Source: a virus
Direction: 5' to 3' (one strand)
Virus record (IMG/VR): IMGVR_UViG_3300033146_004398
Location: 1-49,224 of that record
DNA length: 49,224 nucleotides
Made by a program: the position numbers and the translations under genes. The notes below the pieces were generated by a model. The model saw only the letters and a list, made by a program, of their open reading frames with translations. It did not search any database and was not told the origin of the DNA. Below, one piece after another: positions 1 to 8,131 of this stretch (positions within the stretch are counted from its first letter, which is position 1; each line of letters starts with the position of its first letter).

Positions 1-645
1 GAAATAGAATGTTTTATTCCAGGATCACAGGCTGGCGCGAACGTTATACGCGATTTTTCAATATTATTAAACAAAACCATAAACGTAATGGTTGATAATT
101 ATGATAAAACAAATAATCTATTTATTGTTTCATATAAAAAATATATTAAGCATAGTCTTCCACATAAAATATCAGATATAAGATTTGGAAAAGAGTATAC
201 TGGAAAATTAACCACTAATCCATATCCCTTTGGAATGTTTATAGAACTGGATAGTTATTATACTGGACTTTTACATAGTTCTGAATTTAAAAATTATGAG
301 TCAGTTAAAAAAACAATGATTGCTGGCGACACCATCGAACTATACGTAAAGGGTGTCACAATGAAGAAAAAAGAATATAGAATAATATTGACTCTAGACA
401 GAGATAGTATAAATCAAGAATTATTACAGTGGGATAGTCTAAAGGATCAAATAGAAAATAAATTATTTGATTTCACATTAAATGAATCTAGAGATAATAC
501 TATTGATATTTATATAGATGGTAATGCAACTCCCCTAGTTTTAGAAAATCAATATAAAAACGTAAATGTAGAAGAGTTTAATAAGATACACATACATAAG
601 GTTAATGCGTTAGAGAAATCTATTAGTTACACATTAGTTTCTTAA
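1..645 (+). CDS. S1-domain RNA-binding protein, 5' end outside the window
   Basis: The reading frame is open from the first base of the window, so the gene starts upstream; an ATG at 88 lies inside the frame and is probably not the true start. The visible part resembles ribosomal protein S1 repeats. The end of one OB-fold shows the FIPGSQ motif and a stretch ending in a VSYKK strand; a second repeat begins near FGKEYTGKLT and continues through GMFIEL and the GLLHSSE motif. S1 domains bind single-stranded RNA. The C-terminal 80 residues have no obvious domain. A phage S1-like protein could affect translation or RNA decay in a host whose messages lack Shine-Dalgarno sites; that role is inference. 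The S1 fold is fairly sure, the function is not. Confidence 0.7.
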   Translation, partial: EIECFIPGSQAGANVIRDFSILLNKTINVMVDNYDKTNNLFIVSYKKYIKHSLPHKISDIRFGKEYTGKLTTNPYPFGMFIELDSYYTGLLHSSEFKNYESVKKTMIAGDTIELYVKGVTMKKKEYRIILTLDRDSINQELLQWDSLKDQIENKLFDFTLNESRDNTIDIYIDGNATPLVLENQYKNVNVEEFNKIHIHKVNALEKSISYTLVS

Positions 646-725
646 AAAGAATATCCACTTGTTCAATTCAATGCGTTTGTAAATATATAAACATATAATA
701 CAAACAAAAATTAACTTATATTAAT

Positions 726-1733
726 ATGTCAAAATTATTTCAAGAAAGATTAGAATATAAACCATTTGAATATCCAGAATATTATACCGAAGGGTGGTTA
801 AAACAGGCACAAGCATTTTGGTTACACACTGAAATATCAATGCAAGCTGATTTAAAGGATTGGAATGAAAATTTAACTGAAGCAGAACGTGATTTAGTTG
901 GTAATATATTATTGGGATTTGCTCAAACGGAATGTGCAGTGTCAGATTATTGGACAACAATGGTAACAAATTGGTTTCCAAAACATGAGATTAAGCAAAT
1001 GGCAATGATATTTGGTAGTCAAGAAACTATTCATGCAACTGCATATTCCTATTTAAATGAAACTCTTGGATTAGATGATTTTAAAGGATTTTTACATGAA
1101 CCCGTAATAGCAGATAAGTTTGAGTTACTGATGCAATCAGGTAGTAATCATACTCATAAAATTTTAGGGGGAATCGGCCATGAATCAGAAATGGCTAGAG
1201 AAGAAGTTGCTACATCATTGGCCATATTTTCTGCATTCGCAGAAGGAGTAAGTTTATATAGTTCATTTGCTGTGTTATATAGTTTTCAACTTAGAAACCT
1301 ATTAAAAGGTATAGGACAACAGATGAAATGGTCAGTTAGAGACGAATCTTTACATTCTAGGATGGGATGCCAGCTATTTAATCATATGTGTTTAGAATAT
1401 CCTAATTTAAGAGAAAATACTAGAAAAGATATAGAAAAAGCTGCTAAGCTTATTATTGATCTAGAGGAGAGGTTTATAGATAAAATGTTTGAGAAAGGAG
1501 ATTTAGAAAATCTTAAAAAAGATGATCTTAAAAATTTTATACGTTCTAGAGCAAACGAAAAATTACAAGAAATAGGATATTCTGATATCTTTGAATATGA
1601 TAAGACTTCATCTGAAAATTTAGAATGGTTTTATCATCTAACAGGTGGACATACTCACACTGATTTTTTCGCAATTAGACCAACGGATTATGCTAAAGCC
1701 GGTGAAGATGACGATTGGGAAAATATATATTAA
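726..1733 (+). CDS. nrdB: Class I ribonucleotide reductase, beta (radical) subunit
   Basis: Small subunit of ribonucleotide reductase, which houses the di-iron/tyrosyl-radical cofactor for making deoxynucleotides from ribonucleotides. The 335-residue protein shows the expected ligand set: E69 (in QTE), E100 and H103 (in QETIH), E173 (in FAEGV), E207 and H210 (in RDESLH). A tyrosine, Y107, sits four residues after H103, the spacing of the radical tyrosine in E. coli NrdB, and W32 matches the conserved W of the radical-transfer path. The first ligand is Glu where E. coli has Asp. There is no ATP-cone. It lies 22 bases before nrdA, in the same order of action as in many phage dNTP operons. The leader is AT-rich with no Shine-Dalgarno. 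Confidence 0.95.
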   Translation: MSKLFQERLEYKPFEYPEYYTEGWLKQAQAFWLHTEISMQADLKDWNENLTEAERDLVGNILLGFAQTECAVSDYWTTMVTNWFPKHEIKQMAMIFGSQETIHATAYSYLNETLGLDDFKGFLHEPVIADKFELLMQSGSNHTHKILGGIGHESEMAREEVATSLAIFSAFAEGVSLYSSFAVLYSFQLRNLLKGIGQQMKWSVRDESLHSRMGCQLFNHMCLEYPNLRENTRKDIEKAAKLIIDLEERFIDKMFEKGDLENLKKDDLKNFIRSRANEKLQEIGYSDIFEYDKTSSENLEWFYHLTGGHTHTDFFAIRPTDYAKAGEDDDWENIY

Positions 1734-1755
1734 ATATAATAATTAATATTACAAT

Positions 1756-3591
1756 ATGCAAAAACAAGAAGAATCTAGGGTAGAAAAACTAAAATATCAA
1801 GAACCCTCAACTAGAGAAGTTAATAAGTTATTAGACGAATTAGGTTGGGAAAAAGGTGTACACGTTCCTTTATGGGGCTGTACTGAAGTTTATTTAAAAA
1901 CCATTTCAAGAGGATATTTATTGGACGGAGAGTCACCCAAGGACGCATATTGGCGAGTTTCAACTAGTATAGCACGTCGTCTTAGAAAACCTGAACTTGC
2001 CTCTAAATTTTTCGATTATATCTGGAGAGGATGGCTATGTTTAGCCACGCCAGTTTTAGCAAATACTGGTACTGAACGTGGTTTTCCAATAAGTTGTTTT
2101 GGAATAGATGTTGCCGATTCCATATTAGACATAGGACAGAAGAATCTTGAAATGATGTTACTTGCAAAACATGGTGGTGGAGTTGGTATTGGACATAATC
2201 AAATACGACCGGCTGGATCTATAATTACTAATAATGGTACTTCAGATGGAGTAGTTCCATTTGTAAAAATAAATGATTCAACCATACATGCAACAAATCA
2301 AGGAACTACTAGAAGAGGAGCAGCTTCTTCAAATTTAAACATAGAACATGGAGATTTTTGGGAGTGGTTAGAAATTAGAGAACCTAAGGGTGATGTAAAT
2401 AGACAATGTTTAAATATGAACCAGTGTTCAATTATATCTGACAAATTCATGAGAAAGGTTGAAAATGGAGACTCCGAAGCTAGAAAAAGATATTCTGCCG
2501 TATTAAGAAAAAGAAGACAGACGGGACAACCATATATAATGTATAGAGGAAATGTAAATAAACAAAATCCCGAGGCATATCAAAATAATAGGCTTAAAGT
2601 TTTTATGACAAATATATGTAGTGAAATAACTTTATATACGGATGAATCACATTCATTTGTATGTTGCTTAAGTTCATTAAATTTAGCTAAATATGATGAA
2701 TGGGAACACTCTGATTTAATCTATACATCTACTATATTTCTAGATGGTGTTTTAGAAGAATTTATTCAAAAAGCAAAACATATGAATGGTTTTGAGAATT
2801 CAGTAAGATTTGCAGAAAAAGGAAGAGCCATTGGATTAGGAGTATTGGGATGGCACACGTATTTACAAGATAGGGGAATACCATTTGAGGGTCTTTTTGC
2901 ACAATATGAAACTAGAAAAATATTTTCTCAAATAAAATTAGAAACTGAACGAGCATCAAGAGATATGGCAGATGAATATGGTGAACCATTATGGTGTATA
3001 GGTACTGGAATGAGAAATACTCATTTAAGAGCTATTGCACCAACTGTGTCTAATTCAAAATTATCTGGAAACGTTTCAGCTGGAATAGAACCATGGCCAT
3101 CTAATGTTTGGACCGATCAATCTGCGAAAGGAACCTTTATAAGAAAAAATCCAATATTAGAAAAGTATCTTAAAAAAATAAAATTAAATACTAAAGACAT
3201 ATGGGATAAAATATTAACAGACGGCGGTTCAGTACAAGATATAAATCAATTAAATCAATGGGGATTCGTCAACGGTAGATTAATTGAAATAACACAATCA
3301 TCTTCCTCAGACGATATCGTTGCATTTAAGGACATATTTAAGACGTTTAAAGAGATTAATCAATTGGATTTAATAAGACAAGCAGGATTACGTCAACAGT
3401 ATATAGATCAATCGGTGTCATTAAATCTAGCTTTTCCATCTGAAGCCAAACCTAAATGGATATCTAAATGTCATATGGAAGCATGGAAGCTTGGAATAAA
3501 AACTCTATATTACATGAGAACAGAAAGCGTATTAAGAGGTGATATAGCCAAGGCTGCCATGGATCCAGAATGTTTAAGCTGCGATGGTTGA
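1756..3591 (+). CDS. nrdA: Class I ribonucleotide reductase, alpha (catalytic) subunit
   Basis: Large subunit of ribonucleotide reductase. Key residues are visible: active-site cysteine C114 (in PISCFG), the N286-I-C288-S-E290 motif holding the thiyl-radical cysteine and its Asn/Glu partners, C303 as the second redox cysteine, the YY pair (in KTLYYMR) that relays the radical, and a C-terminal CLSC pair that re-reduces the active site. At 611 residues it is shorter than E. coli NrdA and has no N-terminal ATP-cone, so overall-activity inhibition by dATP through that domain is not expected; this is an inference. It is directly downstream of nrdB and ends with TGA. The reading frame looks intact. 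Confidence 0.95.
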   Translation: MQKQEESRVEKLKYQEPSTREVNKLLDELGWEKGVHVPLWGCTEVYLKTISRGYLLDGESPKDAYWRVSTSIARRLRKPELASKFFDYIWRGWLCLATPVLANTGTERGFPISCFGIDVADSILDIGQKNLEMMLLAKHGGGVGIGHNQIRPAGSIITNNGTSDGVVPFVKINDSTIHATNQGTTRRGAASSNLNIEHGDFWEWLEIREPKGDVNRQCLNMNQCSIISDKFMRKVENGDSEARKRYSAVLRKRRQTGQPYIMYRGNVNKQNPEAYQNNRLKVFMTNICSEITLYTDESHSFVCCLSSLNLAKYDEWEHSDLIYTSTIFLDGVLEEFIQKAKHMNGFENSVRFAEKGRAIGLGVLGWHTYLQDRGIPFEGLFAQYETRKIFSQIKLETERASRDMADEYGEPLWCIGTGMRNTHLRAIAPTVSNSKLSGNVSAGIEPWPSNVWTDQSAKGTFIRKNPILEKYLKKIKLNTKDIWDKILTDGGSVQDINQLNQWGFVNGRLIEITQSSSSDDIVAFKDIFKTFKEINQLDLIRQAGLRQQYIDQSVSLNLAFPSEAKPKWISKCHMEAWKLGIKTLYYMRTESVLRGDIAKAAMDPECLSCDG

Positions 3592-3612
3592 TTTTTTATT
3601 GGGTATAAAACA

Positions 3613-3620
3613 TATAAATA
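3613..3620 (+). promoter_or_regulatory. T4-like late promoter box TATAAATA
   Basis: Exact TATAAATA ending 20 bases before the GTG start at 3640. The same box at nearly the same distance precedes several virion genes on the other strand. The downstream product carries a putative capsid-targeting leader, which fits late expression. Confidence 0.55.
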
Positions 3621-3639
3621 AACTAAATAATATTTTATT

Positions 3640-4164
3640 GTGAATAACTATATAAAAAATTATAAAAACTTCTTATACGAACAAGATATGGCAATGCCAG
3701 GAATGGATCCAATGGCAGATCCAAATGCACAACCGGCTTCTAAAAAAAATTCAATATATGAATTTATATTTCTAGAAGATGGTAAAAAGATATCAAGTGT
3801 AGGACCACTGCAAAAAGAATACGCACTATATAAAATAAAAGAAAGTTCATTGGACGATTGGATTGAAACCAATATAGCTAAGGATATGCCAGGTCTTCAT
3901 GAAGAAATGCCATCGAGTATAGACACTATTAAAACTGATATTAAAAATGCAGTTACTGGAGAAAAATCTTCATTATCTCATTTAGATAAAGAAATATTAA
4001 AGAAATTTAAAAATTCTGTAAAGGCGGGTGTTATTGAAGGGACAGATGCAATAGAAAAAGGAAATACTCTAGAAACAATAACTGTTGAATTTACAAAAAA
4101 GGGAATTCCAGTTACTGCAGATTTAGCTCCAACATTTTTAGATACTAGGAGTTCTAAAAAATAA
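3640..4164 (+). CDS. Putative head-packaged protein with capsid-targeting-like leader
   Basis: A 174-residue protein of unknown function starting at GTG. Its N-terminus, MNNYIKNYKNFLYEQD, contains the aromatic-rich leader shared by several proteins in this window and an LYE site after which a T4-type prohead protease would cut (after E14). A Met/Pro/Ala-rich low-complexity stretch follows (about residues 17-33), then a globular part of about 130 residues with no family that I recognise. It is preceded by a TATAAATA late box, unlike the metabolic genes around it, and followed 9 bases later by a metalloprotease-like protein that also has an [I/L]xE leader. I infer a virion internal protein; the enzymatic role, if any, is unknown. 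Confidence 0.6.
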   Translation: MNNYIKNYKNFLYEQDMAMPGMDPMADPNAQPASKKNSIYEFIFLEDGKKISSVGPLQKEYALYKIKESSLDDWIETNIAKDMPGLHEEMPSSIDTIKTDIKNAVTGEKSSLSHLDKEILKKFKNSVKAGVIEGTDAIEKGNTLETITVEFTKKGIPVTADLAPTFLDTRSSKK

Positions 4165-4173
4165 TATGCTATT

Positions 4174-4932
4174 TTGAAAAAACATTTACTCGAATATTAT
4201 GAATTTTCAAATTCGATATTACCAATACCTAAATTAGCATTAGAACTATCAAAGGTTTTTTTAAATAAACTTATTAAAAATAAAAAAGTACCATTCTCGT
4301 ACACTGAAATATATGGTGCAGAAATAGATAAAGAATTTATAAAATTTGATATTAAATTCATAGTTAAAAAAACTAACGAAAGTTCTCTCAAAAACGATAA
4401 TTATTTTAAAGGTAAAAACCAAGCGGATTTATTCTATAAGAAAAATGGTTATGCACTAACTGGAAATACATTTATAAAAAATGGTGAAATACCAACAATA
4501 GAAATAATAATGGTAATTAACATAGGACTGAATGAATATGCATATGAAAAAGTGTATTATAATATAAATGGCACGATATCCCATGAAATAAATCACTTAA
4601 AACAAACTGGTTGGAATAGAGATATAACAAATTTTAATCCATCATTAGATAAACATAAAAATAATCGTAAAAATTCAAAGAATAATTATAAATATTTTAC
4701 TTTACCCGAAGAGATAGAATCGATTGTATATGGAATGAATAATCAATCTAAACTACAAGGTGTACCAATAGATGAATTATTTGATGAATATTTAGATAGT
4801 TATTTAGCATCTAATTTTATAAAACCTTCTCAAAAAAGTAATATAATAAAGAATTGGATATCATATACGCTAAAATATCATCCTGGTGCGCATTTTAGTG
4901 ATAAATATAAGAGTATAATCAATAATATTTAA
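4174..4932 (+). CDS. HExxH zincin-like metalloprotease, putatively head-packaged
   Basis: A 252-residue protein, apparently starting at TTG (the nearest ATG, at 4166, runs into a stop after three codons). H137-E138-I-N-H141 is the classic zinc-binding and catalytic motif of zincin metallopeptidases; a glutamate-rich segment around residues 179-182 could supply the third ligand. The leader MKKHLLEYYEF contains an LLE site near the N-terminus, compatible with prohead-protease processing. It follows the previous putative packaged protein after 9 bases and probably shares its late promoter. Substrate unknown. Two other HExxH proteins lie at 39423-40214 and 40510-41289. The motif alone is short, so the peptidase call is moderate. 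Confidence 0.55.
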   Translation: MKKHLLEYYEFSNSILPIPKLALELSKVFLNKLIKNKKVPFSYTEIYGAEIDKEFIKFDIKFIVKKTNESSLKNDNYFKGKNQADLFYKKNGYALTGNTFIKNGEIPTIEIIMVINIGLNEYAYEKVYYNINGTISHEINHLKQTGWNRDITNFNPSLDKHKNNRKNSKNNYKYFTLPEEIESIVYGMNNQSKLQGVPIDELFDEYLDSYLASNFIKPSQKSNIIKNWISYTLKYHPGAHFSDKYKSIINNI

Positions 4933-4959
4933 AACCTTATTAAAACCATTAGTAAAAAA
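4931..4959 (+). promoter_or_regulatory. ECF-type promoter element AAAACC-N15-GTAAAAAA
   Basis: AAAACC at 4931-4936, then exactly 15 bases, then GTAAAAAA at 4952-4959; the Hc1-like start codon is 23 bases on. The same two-part element with the same 15-base gap recurs before replication genes elsewhere in the window. It overlaps the end of the preceding gene. Confidence 0.55.
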
Positions 4960-4982
4960 TAACAAAAATAACAACATATATT

Positions 4983-5246
4983 ATGAATAATGAATTTGAA
5001 AAACTTAAATTAGCAATTTGCGAATGTAAAATGTCTGTTTTCTCAGAAATGGAAAAATTAATTGAATCTTCTTTAGAGGATGTTGAAAAATTCTATGAAA
5101 AAGGAAATAGAAGTGCAGGAAGTCGTATTAGAAAAAATGCACAACTTGTTAGAAAATTAATTCATCACCCTACTATTAGAAAAGAGATGAATAAAATAGA
5201 AGACGCAGCAAAAGAACTTAGATCTAATATATTAGACTCTAAATAA
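4983..5246 (+). CDS. Hc1-type histone H1-like DNA-binding protein
   Basis: An 87-residue, lysine/arginine-rich, helical protein. The segment VEKFYEKGNRSAGSRIRK matches the signature of the Bacteroidota Hc1-like histone H1 family (KFYxKGNxxAGxRxRK), and the length is typical of that family. Such proteins bind DNA and shape the nucleoid. It has its own upstream ECF-like promoter element and is followed by the SSB gene behind a second one, so it is likely expressed early or middle along with replication genes. A role in organising phage or host DNA is inference. Most likely captured from a Bacteroidota host. Confidence 0.75.
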   Translation: MNNEFEKLKLAICECKMSVFSEMEKLIESSLEDVEKFYEKGNRSAGSRIRKNAQLVRKLIHHPTIRKEMNKIEDAAKELRSNILDSK

Positions 5247-5260
5247 ATTAAGTAATTAAT

Positions 5261-5289
5261 AAAACCATTATACTACATAAAGTATAATA
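5261..5289 (+). promoter_or_regulatory. ECF-type promoter element AAAACC-N15-GTATAATA
   Basis: AAAACC at 5261-5266 and GTATAATA at 5282-5289 with a 15-base spacer, 37 bases before the SSB start codon. This is one of the two best examples of the motif (the other is at 24801-24829, identical in both halves). Confidence 0.65.
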
Positions 5290-5326
5290 TTACAAATAAT
5301 AAAAATAACTAAAAAAATACTAAATT

Positions 5327-6352
5327 ATGAATGACTTTTTTGATTTACCAACAGACTCAGTATCTTCCTCAACAAAAGGCGGGTACGAAAAGAAAATAGA
5401 CGAAAACATATATGATCCAAATCCAGATACGTCTGGTAGTGGCGTATATAAATCAGTTTTTAGATTTATTCCAAACCTAAGAGAACAAGCAGTATCTAAA
5501 TTCACTAAATATAGTGCAAAAATATATAATCCACTGACTAAAAAATCAATGGTATTAGATTGCCCTTCAAATGAGGGTAAACCATCTGTTTTATGGACAC
5601 TTAGTACTATTTTAGGAAGATTATATAAAGAAGAACCGACAATAGTTAAAGAAATAAATAAGAACTTTTCAAGGTGGTATACACACTATTCTTATGTTTA
5701 TATCGCAAAAGATCCACAGTTTAAAGACTTAGAAGGAAAAATTAAAGTTTTTAAATATAGAGCACAAATAAATGATTTGATAGAGCATCAAATAAATCCA
5801 GAAGAAGATGGGTTAATAGAAGGTGTTAGTTCGATAAATCCTTTTCATTTATTAACAGGAAAAGATTTTTTATGTGTAGTAAGTAAAAAAACAAAGGATT
5901 GGAGAGATTGGACTAAATGTAAATTCATGGATGAAGTTACACCATTCAGATTTAAAATAGCTGATACCGAAGTAGTTATGAAAGATGAACAGGGTGCTAT
6001 TAAACTGGTAACTGAATTATTTGAAAAAACTGCACCTACATTAGATGAATATCAACACATTAGTTGGACAGATGAAACATATGTACAAGTAGCTGAAGCA
6101 CTAAAAGCGGCTATTGGATATAAAGAAGTAATCAATATGTTAATTAGTGAAACACGAGACGAAAAAATGAAAACTCTATTGAGTGATACTGTTACTACAT
6201 CTGATGATAATGTAAAAGATACCGTAGATGATACCAATGATGTTTCATTCGCTGGAACAACAGAAAATATGGTAACTGAAAATGTTGACACTAGTAATTC
6301 TAATGATAAAAATGAAGAGGATGAATATAAAGATATCTTCGCAGATTTATAA
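5327..6352 (+). CDS. 32: Single-stranded DNA-binding protein, gp32-like
   Basis: T4 gp32-type SSB, which coats single-stranded DNA at the fork and recruits polymerase, helicase and recombination proteins. Order of parts: a flexible N-terminal tail, an OB-fold core opening with FRFIPN and continuing through the YNPLTKKSMVLDCPS and GKIKVFKYRAQI segments typical of gp32, and a long acidic, Ser/Thr-rich tail from about residue 280 ending DEYKDIFADL, the protein-interaction tail. At 341 residues it is some 40 longer than T4 gp32, mostly in the tail. I do not see the zinc-binding Cys/His set of T4 gp32. An ECF-like promoter precedes it; a 111-residue protein follows. Confidence 0.85.
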   Translation: MNDFFDLPTDSVSSSTKGGYEKKIDENIYDPNPDTSGSGVYKSVFRFIPNLREQAVSKFTKYSAKIYNPLTKKSMVLDCPSNEGKPSVLWTLSTILGRLYKEEPTIVKEINKNFSRWYTHYSYVYIAKDPQFKDLEGKIKVFKYRAQINDLIEHQINPEEDGLIEGVSSINPFHLLTGKDFLCVVSKKTKDWRDWTKCKFMDEVTPFRFKIADTEVVMKDEQGAIKLVTELFEKTAPTLDEYQHISWTDETYVQVAEALKAAIGYKEVINMLISETRDEKMKTLLSDTVTTSDDNVKDTVDDTNDVSFAGTTENMVTENVDTSNSNDKNEEDEYKDIFADL

Positions 6353-6374
6353 AAAAAAATAGAAAAATAGAAAA

Positions 6375-6710
6375 ATGACAAAAGTTAAAGATACACCCGT
6401 TGAAAAGGAAAGCGTTACAAAACCATCTAATGAAAATGTAACGCCACCCGTTGAAGATCCAAATAAAATAGTAATGTTAGGTAATATTTCATACACTGAT
6501 GAAAAACAATATGAAGAATGGTTATCTAATATGGATATTAATCAAGCTATATTCGTATTAGTTGCATCTGCTAATTATACTCAATCAAAGGGTGTTTATA
6601 GTTTATCTGAATCTGAATTAATGTCAGCTGCTATTAGAACAATAAAGAAGAATTCTAGTACAACAAAACCGGACGTAGTTACTAATACAAATGATGAATC
6701 TTCAAAATAA
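6375..6710 (+). CDS. Small protein of unknown function, between SSB and RNase H
   Basis: 111 residues. The first 30 and last 20 are disordered, rich in Pro, Thr, Ser, Asn and Lys; the middle (about residues 33-92) looks helical and globular, with the stretch YTDEKQYEEWLSNMDINQAI. No family recognised. It sits 22 bases after gp32 and 6 bases before the RNase H/flap nuclease, so is probably co-transcribed with both and may help at the replication fork; that is guilt by association only. Confidence 0.6.
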   Translation: MTKVKDTPVEKESVTKPSNENVTPPVEDPNKIVMLGNISYTDEKQYEEWLSNMDINQAIFVLVASANYTQSKGVYSLSESELMSAAIRTIKKNSSTTKPDVVTNTNDESSK

Positions 6711-6716
6711 AAATAA

Positions 6717-7835
6717 ATGGTTTATTTAATAGATGGAAACGCATATATTAATGTAGCTATCAATGTTACAAAGAGAATATTATATCGAGATAAATCTATT
6801 GGAAAGGAATATTATTCACAAGATATTTTTAATGAAGGAAGCTTTATATTAAAGGAAACTACTAAAATAAAATTCAGAGATTTTTGTTTAAATTATTTAG
6901 TTTCAATGATTGCACCCGTTGGTAATATTTCCAATGAGGTGCACATTGTTTTTGATTCTAAAAGTTGGAGAAAAGAGTACATTAAAAATTTCTTTGACGA
7001 TAAGCCAGATTTAAATTTCAAGTTTAAATATAAGGGTACTAGAAAAAAGGATGATCATAAGCGTTTGTTTTTTGAATACTTCCAAAAAGAAATACAACCA
7101 CATTTAATAAAAAATGCGGGTATAAATTTTCATAGAATAGATGGATTAGAGGGAGATGATATAATAGCATGCTTATGTGAAACTTTAGATGATAATATAG
7201 TTATTTATACAGTTGATAAGGATATTATACAATTAGTTAAAAATAAAAAAAAGTACACGGTTGTTATAACTCCTAAAATGATGACTAAACATAAGAAAAT
7301 ATACTTTACACAAAGGGATATTAATATAAACGAAGATTTCTTTAATTTAGATAATTCTGGCATAGGTAATGATATTAATTCAATTATTTCTAATTTTGAG
7401 AAAAAAGGATTTGTAAAATACGAAATGTGCCCCGCCGAATTATTATTGTCTAAAATATTCGGAGGAGACAAGTCAGATAACTTACCAAGGTTGCATAAAA
7501 TGACACCATCTAAGGTTAAAAAAATGACTAATTATGTATTAGAAAAATATCCCGATTCTGTTTTTGAAAAAATAGATAGTGTTTTTGAAGTAGATGATAA
7601 CGAATTTATGAACACATGCTTAGATGAAATAATAAGTTTAAATAATATTAAAGATGAAAAACTTAAAGAAGAATTAGCATACCATTTTTTACTTAATATA
7701 AAAACAATTAGGTTATCTACCAGAATGATACCACAATCTATAAATAAAAATATTAAACTTTACGAAAATATAAAGTATAATAAATTTAACTATTCTAAAC
7801 TAATAGAAACAAAAAACAAATCAGTACTTATATGA
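6717..7835 (+). CDS. rnh: RNase H / 5'-flap nuclease, T4 rnh-like
   Basis: 5'-to-3' nuclease of the FEN/PIN-like family that removes RNA primers from lagging-strand fragments. Metal-binding acidic motifs are in family order: LIDGNA at the N-terminus, VFDSKSWRK, the basic YKGTRKK arch region, GLEGDDIIA, YTVDKDIIQLV and GGDKSDNLP near the helix-hairpin-helix. At 372 residues it is longer than T4 RNase H (305). The stop overlaps the start of the GroES-like gene by four bases, giving a tight cassette with SSB upstream. High confidence in the family, good confidence in the role because of the gp32 neighbour. Confidence 0.88.
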   Translation: MVYLIDGNAYINVAINVTKRILYRDKSIGKEYYSQDIFNEGSFILKETTKIKFRDFCLNYLVSMIAPVGNISNEVHIVFDSKSWRKEYIKNFFDDKPDLNFKFKYKGTRKKDDHKRLFFEYFQKEIQPHLIKNAGINFHRIDGLEGDDIIACLCETLDDNIVIYTVDKDIIQLVKNKKKYTVVITPKMMTKHKKIYFTQRDININEDFFNLDNSGIGNDINSIISNFEKKGFVKYEMCPAELLLSKIFGGDKSDNLPRLHKMTPSKVKKMTNYVLEKYPDSVFEKIDSVFEVDDNEFMNTCLDEIISLNNIKDEKLKEELAYHFLLNIKTIRLSTRMIPQSINKNIKLYENIKYNKFNYSKLIETKNKSVLI

Positions 7836-8131
7836 AACCGTTATACGAAAGAATTTTAATAAAGCCAGTTAAAAAAGAAACTTCTACTAAATCAGGAATA
7901 CTTTTACCTGGAAAAGCTGTAAAAAGACCAAACATAGGAACAGTGGTTGCTTGTGGAGAAGGTGCTCCACATAATCCAATGAAAGTTAAAGCCGGAGATA
8001 TAGTTCTATGCAATAGATTTGCTGGAATAGATATTTCTTATGAAAATGAACCACATTACGTGGTAATGTCAAATGATGTAATCGCCATTTTAGATACCAT
8101 TGGTGAAGTTCAACTAGACGAATATGAATAA
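7832..8131 (+). CDS. groES: GroES-like co-chaperonin (gp31 counterpart)
   Basis: A 99-residue Cpn10: LYERILIKPVKKE at the start, the mobile-loop region TSTKSGILLPGKA, and the GTVVACGEG and VKAGDIVL strands are all canonical GroES features. It would cap the host GroEL. In T4, gp31 replaces GroES so that GroEL can fold the major capsid protein gp23; a gp23 homologue is present at 43164-44855. Unlike T4 gp31, which is very divergent, this protein keeps clear GroES sequence, suggesting separate capture from a bacterial host. The gene overlaps rnh upstream (4 bases) and the next gene downstream (8 bases). Confidence 0.92.
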   Translation: MKPLYERILIKPVKKETSTKSGILLPGKAVKRPNIGTVVACGEGAPHNPMKVKAGDIVLCNRFAGIDISYENEPHYVVMSNDVIAILDTIGEVQLDEYE

